Notes: generated from the sequence alone by a model not told the origin. A stretch of 64,000 nt of DNA from Semisulcospira habei (GCA_036245525.1 BTPG01000004.1:163127025-163191024), one strand, 5' to 3'. Shown: positions 44,499-54,574, numbered from the stretch's first letter. A program made the numbers and translations.

Positions 44499-44505
44499 TT
44501 TTATA

Positions 44506-44899
44506 CCCCACCCGGGTCTGCCCTGGGGGACTTGGGTGGGGTTAGGTACTTTTTAGTTCCCAGGGTCACCCTGGTCAGCCCCACAGGGTGAGTTTTCCTC
44601 TCTATTCTGGGGCATGTGTTTCTGTCTACCCGAGGTCCATTCACCTGTATTTGCCTTTTTAAAACTCTCCCTACTGTCTGCACTGCCTGTAGCTCTTGAT
44701 ATTGGATGTGTGTTGCTAAATGGTCTTAGCTTTATTTAGGCCCCATGTGTTAGGTTTATTTAACGTATTTGACCGGCTGGCGACATACATTCAATGTTCT
44801 GTTTAGTTGTTTGTTTTTTTTTCACAAGCAGTGCAGGCACGTCCTGAGAAAGCCTTGTTGCTGTCGGGACGTTAAGCAATGTACAATCAATACAATCAA
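44506..44899 (+). mobile_element. (CAAT)n-tailed SINE, copy 2
   Basis: Same family and orientation as copy 1. Target duplication tcatttttata at 44495-44505 and 44900-44910; the left copy includes the ATG of the 292-residue gene. It has displaced that gene's upstream region. Confidence 0.88.
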
Positions 44900-44924
44900 T
44901 CATTTTTATAAACAAAAATAAAAT

Positions 44925-45638
44925 TTATTTAACTTCCAAAACAACATAAAAATCATGCATTACAACTGGTTTACCATTCTGATTAGTTACAGATAAGCAC
45001 AATGATTCAAAGAAACTAGAACCTAATTTTTTAAACTGAGAATTAGGAAATCTAGCAACCACACTTTCACAATATGGGGCAGTTCCAGTCGGCAAGCATC
45101 TTAACAAAGTTGAAGGCTTTCCATTGTGTACATTTTCAGTAGTGTTCAGTTCTTTCAAATGAACATTTAGCACTGTGTGTACTGACAAATGAACAGGATA
45201 TCTGCCAGTTATTCTTGGTTTTTTTGGTGATAGTAGACTACCAACTGATTGTGACCAATCTTCATCTAGATGTGTTATTGTTTTAAAAAATCCAAGTAAT
45301 AATAAAAGACTAATTGATAAAGAAAACTGACCACTTTTCGGAAAATCAATTGTAACAAGTAAATTAGCTGGGTTTAAAGTTGCTTTAATTTTAAATTCAT
45401 TTTGAAGCCATTCAGCTAAAGTACAAAAGTCATAATACCCAGCTCGTAAAGTATCACCCTTCTCAATACCATCAAGAGTTCCACTTACAGAATAATTTTC
45501 ATCATCCGTTACATTAAACCACTTTACTGTGTAGAACATTTCATGGATAGCTACAGCCTTGCTACCATCACGATTATCAATCCCATTAGTTAACCACACT
45601 GGTTTGCTCGTGTCAAGATTTGTTAAGGTAATAAACAT
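44925..45638 (-). CDS. Putative minor capsid (penton-like) protein, Polinton copy B
   Basis: A 237-residue intact ORF. The start at 45638 (MFITLTN) is preferred to 45650 because it follows GATAATAAAA, the element's usual start context. Predicted beta strands are frequent, and the C-terminal half with ENVHNGKPSTLL, ESLCLSVTNQNGKPV and FYVVLEVK has the feel of the single-jelly-roll minor capsid proteins of Polintons. This is recognition by pattern, not a computed match. It lies head-to-head with the 424-residue gene across only 24 bp. Its role would be capsid vertices. Confidence 0.6.
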   Translation of the reverse strand: MFITLTNLDTSKPVWLTNGIDNRDGSKAVAIHEMFYTVKWFNVTDDENYSVSGTLDGIEKGDTLRAGYYDFCTLAEWLQNEFKIKATLNPANLLVTIDFPKSGQFSLSISLLLLLGFFKTITHLDEDWSQSVGSLLSPKKPRITGRYPVHLSVHTVLNVHLKELNTTENVHNGKPSTLLRCLPTGTAPYCESVVARFPNSQFKKLGSSFFESLCLSVTNQNGKPVVMHDFYVVLEVK

Positions 45639-45662
45639 TTTTATTATCACATAAAAAAAAGG

Positions 45663-47350
45663 ATGGAATTTAAATCACCAACCATTACCACTACAAACGC
45701 ATTTCAATTCAATGTGAATGCCAAATATAATGTTGCACCTACTTATGAACAGAAAATAATTCAACTAAACCAGCTTGATATTGCTGTAAGCGAACAAGAT
45801 TTATTTCAAGTCAAAGTACCCAACCCTTTTGATCATTACCTAAACCCTCCAATAACAGACGATGCTACAGCAAGAAAGTGGTCCTCAAGTCCACTACAGA
45901 TGTTTCAAAACCAACTTAACTTTGCCATACTGTGTTCAACTACAGGCTGTGGTGTTTCATTCACAGACCATTTGAATCACTCAAACAATTGATTGATTGA
46001 TTGATTGTACATTGCTTAACGTCCCGACAGCAACAAGGCTTTCTCAGGACGTGCCTGCACTGCTTGTAAAAAAAAAAAAAACTAAACAGAACATTGAATG
46101 TATGTCGCCAACCGGTCAAATACGTTAAATAAACCTAACACATGGGGCCTAAATAAAGCTAAGACCATCTAGCAACACACATCCAATATCAAGAGCTACA
46201 GGCAGTGCAGACAGTAGGGAGAGTTTTAAAAAGGCAAATACAGGTGAATGGACAAAGGGTAGACAGAAACACATGCCCCAGAATAGAGAGAAAAACCCAC
46301 CCTGTGGGGCTGACCAGGGTGACCCTGGGAACTAAAAAATACCTAACCCCACCCAAGTCCCCCAGGGCAGACCCGGGTGGGGTGAATCACTCAAACAAAC
46401 TGATTAGGTCTGTGTATCGTTTTCATGTTTATTACCAGCTTAGACGTATACTGTCAGAACTGCATACACCACTACCCACTGAATCCAGTTTTAACAGGTT
46501 TAACAACCCCATGGATATGAAAGCATTTGAACGCATCTGTAATGAATTTAACATAAGCACTAAGTATGACTTCACACAAAAACTTGATGATCACCACGGC
46601 ATTGGTACATTATATTATGCTTTGAGTCACAGACAATACCCTCAAGATTACTGGCCTCCCTACACTTCATTCTCATCAAAATCTGAAGTGTGGTTAGGCT
46701 CAATAGAACAGAAACAGTCTAACGCCTGGACCACATTTGTCTTGGACAGGAGTGACGGATTTACTCAAGCGGGAGTCGAGCGCGTAAATGAGTCTATCAG
46801 AACATATGTCTGGTGTATACTAGGTGCACAATCATTAACAAAATCTAATATTCTGAATGGAAGTGGTAAATTTGAAGCACAAAAACAGTTTCTCGCTAAT
46901 CTTGAAGATTCAGTAAATTCAGTAGTTGATCTCCCATCAAGCATACAACGCTACCAAGACGTTCTCAGATATGCTAGATCAAAAGTTGACTTTGTAGTTG
47001 GTATTGGGTTATACATGTTGCCATCAGACCTTCAACTTCAAATGGGGACAATAACAAATTATAATAATGAAATAGTTGTTGCAGGTGTTGGTCAGAAATT
47101 AGGACTCAATCAATCTGTAAACTTGGGGGCCACAACCACACATGTACAGTCATTAAAACCATTACAGACGGTAACACCCATGGCACCAGTAACATCATCA
47201 CCTGTACAGACAGTAACAGCTCCAGCTTTGACACCGGTACCCATAACAATAACACCAACACCAATCCTTGACACACATGAGTCAGAGAGAACTGCATTGG
47301 TAATAGGTCTCACTGGATTAGGGGTATTACTTCTTTACCTGTTTCATTAA
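45663..47350 (+). pseudogene. 424-residue tail-anchored Polinton protein split by a SINE (copy B)
   Basis: The first 108 codons run from 45663 to the SINE; the gene resumes at 46398 and ends at 47350. The body contains WLGSIEQKQSNAWTTFVLD and KVDFVVGIGLYMLP, then a Pro/Thr/Val-rich stalk and a C-terminal membrane anchor (ALVIGLTGLGVLLLYLF). I recognise it as a family recurrent in cnidarian-type Polintons, without a known function. A virion surface or membrane-spanning role is inferred from the stalk and anchor. The antisense frame of the SINE continues into the second part, giving a misleading 381-residue ORF from 46205. The 3' end overlaps the convergent 407-residue gene by 24 bp. Confidence 0.72.
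45988..46382 (-). mobile_element. (CAAT)n-tailed SINE, copy 3
   Basis: Inverted relative to copies 1 and 2: the ATTG tail lies at the left and the cccgggtgggg end at the right. Target duplication tgaatcactcaaaca at 45973-45987 and 46383-46397. As with copy 1, it is antisense to the gene it interrupts. Confidence 0.9.
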
Positions 47351-48550
47351 ATAACCCACTATTAACCCTCCTACTGTCACCAAAAAGACCCACACATGTT
47401 CTGCCATAAACCCTACTGCCTTTGCCGCTGTACTAATCAACCAACTGACAACCGTGCCTAAAATGCCAGGCAACGAGTCTACTGCTTTCAGAGCCAATTT
47501 CTTAAGCAAGTCTGATATGTGTGACAACTGTTTTTTTACCCATGACTGTAAATCTTTTGGATCTGTGGGGACTGGGGTTGGTGGTGCTGGAGGTGGAGAA
47601 CCACCACCCGTTACAGCCAACACAACTGTACTGATAATAAACCCCAGAGCTGTAATTAAACTGGCAATTGTGATACCCTGTTCTCTGAAAAGTGTTTTAA
47701 GTCTCTCAGCCAGAGTAGTGTCTTCGTGAAGTATTTTCTGAATAGTTTCTCTAATCCTGTTGACCTGTGTTTTCAGTTTTTCCCTCCCGATACTAATCGC
47801 TTCTAACCTTCCTGATCTTTCTATCTGCAAATCATTTAATCTGTGTTGGATTCTTTCTTTCATTTCTGTGTCAAGATTCCCATTGTCTGCGGTAGCCAGT
47901 TTCTCTTTTTCACGTTCTATGTGTTTATCAAGCTCTCCCAGTTTGGCAAGATTATTAACCATCTCACCTCTTATTGTCTGCAGTGATTTATCTAACCCTA
48001 TAATCTCCCGCATTGACAAAGGTGGATCTTCTATTGTTTTCATAGCATCATTTATTTGTCCTTCAGTAAATGAGGTTTCTTGTATCACTGTGTTTGCTAT
48101 TTCTGGTAGGCTTGTTACTGGTGCCATTTCAATTTCTTGCCCTGTTGGTAACTTTGTTTGCGTGTCTTGAAGCACACTAACCAGTCTTGGCGTGACAGGA
48201 GACCCACCAATACCAAGTTGACGCAAGGCACTAACACCACCTTCATTTTTTATTGTACTTAAAGCCCTAAACCTACTAGGGTCTTTTTTGTTAGTCAATA
48301 GTACTTTTCCTTTGTCAACAGTATTTAAATATAAATGACCCTTGCCATCAAGTTCAAACTGGTTAGGGTCTATGTTGTCTGGGCGGCCACCAACATGATC
48401 ATAAAATGAGTTCACTTTGGTTTCTAAAAGTTCATGACGTAAACTGTAAATATTTCTTGTACCAGTCATATCTGTCATATCTGTTGTATTACCAAAATCA
48501 TACGTGTCATCCATTTCAAAATCTTCATGATTAAATCCTCCTGCTGCCAT
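47327..48550 (-). CDS. 407-residue membrane/coiled-coil Polinton protein, copy B
   Basis: Intact. The acidic N-terminus resembles copy A's truncated gene. Residues 180-290 form a long charged coiled coil (GELDKHIEREKEKLATADNG). Two hydrophobic segments follow: SLITALGFIISTVVLAVTGG near 305 and VWVFLVTVGGLIVGYLM near 390, separated by a Pro-rich linker. The layout resembles a membrane-anchored structural or entry-related virion protein, but no family is known to me and the role is open. It is divergently transcribed from the major capsid gene across 40 bp and overlaps the 424-residue gene tail by 24 bp. Confidence 0.72.
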   Translation of the reverse strand: MAAGGFNHEDFEMDDTYDFGNTTDMTDMTGTRNIYSLRHELLETKVNSFYDHVGGRPDNIDPNQFELDGKGHLYLNTVDKGKVLLTNKKDPSRFRALSTIKNEGGVSALRQLGIGGSPVTPRLVSVLQDTQTKLPTGQEIEMAPVTSLPEIANTVIQETSFTEGQINDAMKTIEDPPLSMREIIGLDKSLQTIRGEMVNNLAKLGELDKHIEREKEKLATADNGNLDTEMKERIQHRLNDLQIERSGRLEAISIGREKLKTQVNRIRETIQKILHEDTTLAERLKTLFREQGITIASLITALGFIISTVVLAVTGGGSPPPAPPTPVPTDPKDLQSWVKKQLSHISDLLKKLALKAVDSLPGILGTVVSWLISTAAKAVGFMAEHVWVFLVTVGGLIVGYLMKQVKK

Positions 48551-48590
48551 TGTTTTATTAATTTAATTTTTTTTATTGTGCATAATAAAA
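48551..48590. promoter_or_regulatory. Divergent intergenic region (candidate bidirectional promoter), copy B
   Basis: Forty bases, nearly all A/T, between the ATG codons of the 407-residue gene (-) and capsid gene (+). It matches 530-571 of copy A closely, including TTATTAATTTAAT and GCATAATAAAA. Confidence 0.5.
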
Positions 48591-49874
48591 ATGACACAGT
48601 CCTATGGATCAAAGTTAGACCCACACAGAAAACTACGTGAACCTTTCGGTGTTAAAGCAGTTAGACAATCAATTGTCATCACAAACAATCCTAGTACTAT
48701 AGACCAAAACCAGACTCTTACTGTCAAGTTTCCAAACCTAGGCCCCAGTGACGTTATTGTTCCTGGTACTGCTCGTCTTGCTTTTAATATTGAACTTTCA
48801 TCGGACGCAGATGACAAAAGAACACTAGTTAACAATCTAGGTAGAGCAATTATTAAGAATATTAAAGTTAAACTTGAAGGACAGGAAGTGTTTAGTCTTG
48901 ACGATGCTGATGTGTTCTACTGCTACACGGATTTGTGGCTTACAAGAGAAGAACGAGAAGATCGTATTTATCAAGGCATACAGTCAGATAGCATTATGAA
49001 AATTCGAATAAATGCATCAGACAAAACAACCACAGAAGCAAAGGACGTTATTGTGGCCGAAACATATGGAAATAGGTTTTGCATTCCACTCGAATTTGAA
49101 ATCCTAACAGGACATTCGCCTTATTACCAAGGGGCACTAAATGACCGCCTGAGTTTTGAACTAACCTTCAATGATTACTCCAAAGTTATCAAATCAACGG
49201 ATCTCAATGCATCATATAAGATCTCTAACATTTCCTTGGAATATGAGATTGTCACGCATACTGAACTAGCCAGACTCATACAAAATCAGTACCAGTCAAG
49301 ACTTCCAATTTATTATGATCGAGTGATTAGACATAGTTTATTACCCAAAGACAAGAGCGACCAGATTTGGAATATCAACCTAAACACGCCTGCTAGGTCA
49401 CTGAAAGGCATTCTTATGTTATTTACTGAACCTGAAAGTCCTTACAAAAGAGATTCAGAAAAATTCTATAATCCGAAAATTACACATTTATCCTGCACAA
49501 TCGAAGGCCGACCTAATCAAATTTTTGCATCTGGAATGATGGGATATCAGCACTATGATGAGATCACAAAGTATTTTGCTGGGGGAAGACTTAGAGAAAA
49601 ATCAGCAAATATTGCGTGCAAAGATCTGCATCTGTATGACGTAAGAATCGGTGAATACCTGACAGACAAGTACGCACTGTGGCTAGATCTGCGTTCTACG
49701 GAGGATAATTTCCTTCATGGTTCTGGCCGTATTATCGAAAACGGTAGTGACGGAATCTCAATTCAAATTCAGAAAAAAACAGAAAAATCTGAAAATATAA
49801 ATATATATTTGTATCTGATTTATGATGCGCAACTAAACATCTCTGAGATCCGACTAAGCGCTCACATATATTAA
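48591..49874 (+). CDS. Putative major capsid protein, Polinton copy B
   Basis: A 427-residue intact ORF that follows the copy A protein residue for residue with moderate divergence. The start at 48591 is preferred over 48576 because it follows ATAATAAAA and matches copy A. Conserved blocks include NLGPSDVIVPGTARLAFNI, DDADVFYCYTDLW, LEYEIVTHTELARLIQNQY and NTPARSLKGILMLF. There is no membrane helix or signal peptide. Here it is the last gene before the right terminal repeat, about 370 bp away. A major capsid role is inferred from size, conservation and gene complement. Confidence 0.7.
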   Translation: MTQSYGSKLDPHRKLREPFGVKAVRQSIVITNNPSTIDQNQTLTVKFPNLGPSDVIVPGTARLAFNIELSSDADDKRTLVNNLGRAIIKNIKVKLEGQEVFSLDDADVFYCYTDLWLTREEREDRIYQGIQSDSIMKIRINASDKTTTEAKDVIVAETYGNRFCIPLEFEILTGHSPYYQGALNDRLSFELTFNDYSKVIKSTDLNASYKISNISLEYEIVTHTELARLIQNQYQSRLPIYYDRVIRHSLLPKDKSDQIWNINLNTPARSLKGILMLFTEPESPYKRDSEKFYNPKITHLSCTIEGRPNQIFASGMMGYQHYDEITKYFAGGRLREKSANIACKDLHLYDVRIGEYLTDKYALWLDLRSTEDNFLHGSGRIIENGSDGISIQIQKKTEKSENINIYLYLIYDAQLNISEIRLSAHIY

Positions 49875-50240
49875 AAGTATTCACTTAGCTTTTAAGTTGT
49901 TTTGGTTTTAATCCTTCACAGCCCATTTTGAATACCGAAATCACCATAAAATCCGAACGTATTAGTAGGCACGTCGCGCTTGTGCTGAAACACGGACTAA
50001 ACTGAAAATAAAAGGCGTCGTTTCACTGAGGTAACAGTTTCACTACCGATTTCAACATTCCCAATTTTCACCTCGAGTGATCTAAAAACACTCGTAAAAA
50101 CAGGGAGGGGTGTACTAGTAACTTGAATCATTTAGGTCTATCACTGGGATTAGAGTTATTGGGTTTTGTCTTTCAATTTAAATGCATCACGCGACAGTGA
50201 CTACGCAATAGCTTAAGCATAAAGACCTATTGTTCAGAAA
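49875..50240. other. Subterminal non-coding region, copy B right
   Basis: No ORF. Its inner flank (about 50070-50240) resembles 29152-29310 in inverted orientation but is clearly diverged, in contrast to the near-identical outer arms. The motif CTGTCGCGTGATG appears inverted at 50185-50197 and again inside the arm at 50407-50419. Confidence 0.6.
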
Positions 50241-50678
50241 TGTCACCCGCTGGAGCGAAAACAGGAAACCGTTTCACAACCAATTTTCAAGCCCAACTTT
50301 CTGGTTATGAAGAGATGCAATCTTGTAAACTAACAATGACTACACAACAGCTGTCTCTACCTACAGGTTATGACGGCAATAACTGCACCCAACAGGAATC
50401 CGGTTTCATCACGCGACAGTCTTGAGCACAAAGGCCGATTGTTCAACAGCGCAATGTCCGTGTGCGTCGCAGCAGTCACGATGTGTGAAGTGAAAACTTT
50501 TCACAGATAAATTTTCCTCCACACAATTTTTCACGTTGGACGTTTCATTTACGAAATAACCTACATTCGAGATTTGTTCTATATTTTTGGTTTGCCCCAG
50601 AGAAAAAAAATGACACAGTGGTTTAGTGACATACATTGAAGCGTTGACACAAAAAGGAATGCTAATTTGTTTTGTGTG

Positions 50679-50715
<37 letters not shown>

Positions 50716-51008
50716 ACACTATTTGGGCATAGAGGACTATTGTTTACAATGGTGGTATGAACAGGAAGTATTTCTCAGGAAGGCCAACTCTGACAGCATT
50801 GAGTGGTGGGGTGTGGGGGTGGGTGGTGTGTATTTCTCGGGAAGATATTTTAACTAGCCTTTTGTTTCCAAGGGGTTGGGGGACCTGACTGGGCAGATAA
50901 TGCTGTTAAATGTATTTGGTCAAGTGCATTTGTTTATTTACGGAAAGGATTAAATAAATCAATTGTTTCTGAAATGGATGGGGTTGTATTCTCCTATATT
51001 GTATCTCT
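50241..51008 (-). repeat. Right terminal inverted repeat of Polinton copy B
   Basis: Inverted copy of 28378-29151, six bases shorter because of a shorter (GA)n tract at about 50683-50712. It ends GTATCTCT next to the accaa duplication. Confidence 0.93.
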
Positions 51009-51013
51009 ACCAA

Positions 51014-51250
51014 GGTAATTCAAGGGTTACAATCAATCCACATTAGCCCCAACTGTAGCCCTAAACACACTACAAATACAACAGTCAATGGATCAACCAT
51101 GATAATTCAAGAGTAATGCCACATTAGCTTGGCGCCATCAGACGACAAACTAATCTGGCACTACCCTTGAAATGTCATGGTCAGTCCATCTGGTCGCTAG
51201 GTGACATTTGCAAAATTTGGGACATGTGGCCTTGGGTTTAAATGGGTTAA
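51014..51250. repeat. Foldback/MITE remnant between Polinton copy B and the host exon
   Basis: Contains a palindromic core at 51088-51193 (caaccatgataattcaaga ... inverted) like those at 27969-28064 and 52669-52752. It ends in tttaaatgggttaa, like the right ends of the other MITEs. A partial second copy of the core edge (aattcaagggttac) directly abuts the Polinton. Confidence 0.5.
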
Positions 51251-51269
51251 ACTGCTGTCTTTGTCACAG

Positions 51270-51410
51270 GGATGTGTCGATGCAGCTGGTGGAGCAGCAG
51301 TGTGGGCGTTACCTGACTACCTTTGCCACCTGTCTCCAGCAGTTCCCAAACACCTGGCACCTTGACTGTGCCAAACAGAAACACAAGCTGGCCAAGTGTG
51401 CTGAGTCTGA
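51270..51410 (+). CDS. CHCHD5: CHCHD5-like host gene, internal exon with first twin CX9C domain
   Basis: The exon is bounded by an acceptor (tttgtcacag) and a donor (gtgagt). Its frame codes two CX9C motifs, CGRYLTTFATC and CAKQKHKLAKC, joined by a short loop (LQQFPNTWHLD). Twin CX9C proteins fold in the mitochondrial intermembrane space through disulfides made by the Mia40 pathway. The exon starts with one base finishing a codon, so an upstream coding exon is expected unless the ATG at 51280 is used. With the next exon the gene has four CX9C motifs, the layout of CHCHD5. The Polinton ends only 261 bp upstream. Confidence 0.75.
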
Positions 51411-52969
51411 GTGAGTCACCATACCACTGTTGTGTGGGTACAATATTAATAGAACTAACTTGTAGGATTGTGCATTTCACTGTTAAATCAGGCATTTCAC
51501 TGTTAAATCTGGTATTTCATTATAAGTAGAATTTGATATTTTATCTCACAGGCTTTTCGTTTATGGAAAATTCTCCATATTTGACTTACTACAAACAGGG
51601 ACAGAAAAAATGGGAGGCCATTTGCCCCCAGGACTGACATATCTTGAGAAAAATTGACCTAATCCCTGCTGTGTTTCAAGTATGCAAAGGACTGTAGAGT
51701 ACCTTGGACGGATTTTTTGTCATGCTGTCCGTCCCCATGACGGACAATTTTAAATCCTAGCGGAAAGCCTGATCTCAAATTTGCTCATGGACACAAACAT
51801 TAGTTGAAGTGTGCTTCATAAACAATGATGCTGTCATTTAACCCCTTCACTGCAGAGAAAAAGTGAACTCGATCTAACTGCAAAAGACATTGATCCTCAT
51901 GAGCCCCAGCAACTGCGGGGGCTCATAAGGATCAGTGCCTTTTGCTGAGACCAATTTGTATCCATGTCCTTTGGATGGTTGTTGCTCTTGGTCATTGAAA
52001 GAACAAAGATTTCAGAAACAAAATGTCCACTGGCAGCGAAGGATCTAACTCTAAAGAAGCAAACTTTGACAGCATTTTCAATTAAGCTAGAACAGTTGGA
52101 TGCAAAAATGTGTTTATGGACATACACTTTATTATATCATTAGATCAGCTTGTGTCTCACTAGAATAATCCAACATGCTTATTTAGTCAGGTATGCACAG
52201 TATTGCCACTATTGGTAAGTCACCCTGTTGCTAAGGAAACTAATTTACAGCCGATAATTTTTTTACCACCAATTCTGGTTAAAGCGATCAGCTCCATAGT
52301 GGACTTGCATTGCTAAAATTTGCTGATACAACAGGTTAGGTATCAGTGTTATCTTAATTTTTTTTCACAGTCCGTATGAGTGTGTACACTAGTGTACACG
52401 TAACACTAGCAGAGGTTTTCCACTGCCCCTGATGTGTAACGGAAGATCTCTTCGATGTACAAGCTACACAAAGCAGAAGAAGAGCAGAAAAGTCTATCAT
52501 TTTATGACATACAAACTTTATGAGTTAAGTTGGCTCTTTGTCCAGCATCATTTTAAGACATACTAAGAACATTTATGAAGAAGATAGTGCAAAGTATTCA
52601 CCCACTTTGCCTGGATTACGTCCCTTTAACACTTTTCATCTTGATACACTACTGCTAGAAATTAATTTGACTATGACAGTTTAAGGATGGTGCCAGAATA
52701 GCTTGGCGCCTGAGGCGCCAAGCTATTCTGGCACCACCCTTGAACTAAAATGGTTCATCTGTCTACTAATCTGTCAGGTAGCCTCCATAGGACAATGAGC
52801 AAATTTTAACAAATCAGCCTCAGGATGTTATGGTTTAAAATATCAACTGATGTTATTATTGCATCTTGTCATCACTGATTCTGAATGTCTTTTCTTGAAT
52901 TATCACGGTGGATCCATTTCCTGCTGTGGTGCATTGGGGCTAAATGGGTTAATTAATTTCTATCTATAG
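51411..52969 (+). other. Intron of the CHCHD5-like gene with MITE copies
   Basis: A 1.56-kb intron with GT..AG ends. It contains a MITE-like segment at about 52626-52952 whose palindromic core (52669-52752) has perfect inner arms ccagaatagcttggcgcc around tga. No other gene seen. Confidence 0.65.
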
Positions 52970-53118
52970 ACCCACCATAGTGAGGATTAAGACGGAGTGC
53001 AGGAATGAGTTTCTGCAATACGAGCGCTGCATGAACAGAAATCCAGTCTACACACACTACTGCTTGGAGGATTATGTTGCCTTCAACAAATGTGCAGAGC
53101 AGTATACTTCCAACACAG
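52970..53118 (+). CDS. CHCHD5: CHCHD5-like host gene, exon with second twin CX9C domain
   Basis: Acceptor ctatctatag and donor gtgaga frame 149 bp whose phases match the neighbouring exons. It codes two more CX9C motifs, CRNEFLQYERC and CLEDYVAFNKC, separated by MNRNPVYTHY. Phase continuity (two bases carried in, one carried out) and the four-motif total support a single gene across all three exons. Confidence 0.78.
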
Positions 53119-54527
53119 GTGAGATAATAATAATATAATAATAATAACAAGCATGTATTTGCCTAACCTCAAAGACTAGCTCTAGGTGCTCAACTTTTGC
53201 CTACAAAGTACATTTTCTGTATTGTGTTCCCTGGTGCTAAGTAATTTAACTCTCTTCATCCTGATACACCCGTTGCTTGAGATAAATTTGACTATGATAG
53301 TTCAAGGGTGGTGCCAGAATAGCTTGGCGCCTGCAGCGCCAAGCTATTCTGATGATGATGATGATGATATTGTCCACTTGTAATGCGCATCTACTCCATG
53401 CTAGCAGCATGCTCAGGGCGATAATAGAAATGATGATAATAGAAAGCACCGATGTCAACACAGTCAAACGAAATCTCTTCGCTGAGTCATTCGACAGTCC
53501 AATACATGGCACACAACAGGTCACCATTTGGACAGACAAACACACGTCGGAAGTATCACACCCAAGTTCATAAACAGACATAGTTATTAATGTCTGTGGT
53601 CGCACGTAAGGTAGCTTATCCACCTGTTTCTCCAACATTGGAGGCGTGCAAGAGGAAATTTGTGCGATGAAACATGTTCAGCAGTGTCAGATTTGCTAGG
53701 TTCTGTATGTTTGAAGCATACGTTTAGTGTTGGATGGTAAAGTTCCCTTCAGCCTATGTGCATGTAAACTTTACGTCATGTCACCTCCTTTGATACATTT
53801 CAGAAAAGTCTGACGTGAACTCCAGACTATGCAGGCCCTAGATTATGACATTAAAGATGTTTGTGGTGACGTGATTTTCTACCGAGTACGTGTAGTACAC
53901 ACAGTACCACTATCGGTGGCGCTGAAGGGACTAGGTTCACTATATTTTAGCGCAAATCTAACAAAAACGTGAAAATATCCAGCCTAAATGACCCTAGGCA
54001 TAAATCTACCCAGTGTAAATGTGTGCTGTAGCTATTCCATTGAGATATTTTTTATTTGAGTAAATTATTTAAAGCCTTAGTCCATTTATGCTGGGTGGAA
54101 TCATGTTGTGAAGATTTATGCTGAGTTTGTTTCATTCTAAAAATAAATGGAAAATCAGAGGAACACATTTGCACTGGGTAGATGTACGCCTGGGTGGATT
54201 TGAGCTGAGTACATTTCAGTCAGTAGTGTCAAGCTGGGAAGTTTTATGTCCAAATATAGCGAAATTGACCACTTCAGCACCAATGGCGGTAATGGGAAGG
54301 ACTTGGGTAAAGTTTTGTTTTGGACTGGGTACATACATTATATTGAGCAACATTTTGTTTGGTTCAGTGCCAATAAACAGACAGATGTGATTACTTGACC
54401 CGATCAAAATGGCCTCGTCTTACGACTCAAATATTTTTAATCGGGTCCGGTAATCACATCTGCCTGTTATTGGCACTATATCAAGCAAAATGTTGCTATA
54501 TTCCCAATAAAAACACGCATGCCCGCA

Positions 54528-54574
54528 AACACACACACACACGCTCACAAACACAAAATCACACACACACACAT

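Larger units (their letters stand above)
28378..51008. mobile_element. Polinton/Maverick element, copy B (complete, with nested insertions)
   Basis: Bounded by inverted repeats of about 770 bp that start AGAGATACAATATAGG and flanked by the 5-bp duplication accaa (28373-28377 and 51009-51013). The 22.6 kb contain a 2.26-kb LINE, a 3.18-kb RTE-like LINE and three SINE copies of about 390 bp. Removing these with their duplications gives about 15.8 kb, in the usual Polinton range. Gene order: ATPase, small ORF, polymerase B (all +); integrase, three small membrane genes, gene X, membrane coiled-coil gene, 292-residue gene, putative minor capsid (all -); 424-residue gene (+); 407-residue gene (-); putative major capsid (+). 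The two arms differ at only a handful of bases over about 770 bp, suggesting recent insertion or arm homogenisation. Confidence 0.93.

Noticed and set aside
46205..47350. A 381-residue ORF that looks like one gene
   Set aside because: Its first 60 codons are the antisense strand of a SINE flanked by a 15-bp duplication; the real gene starts at 45663.
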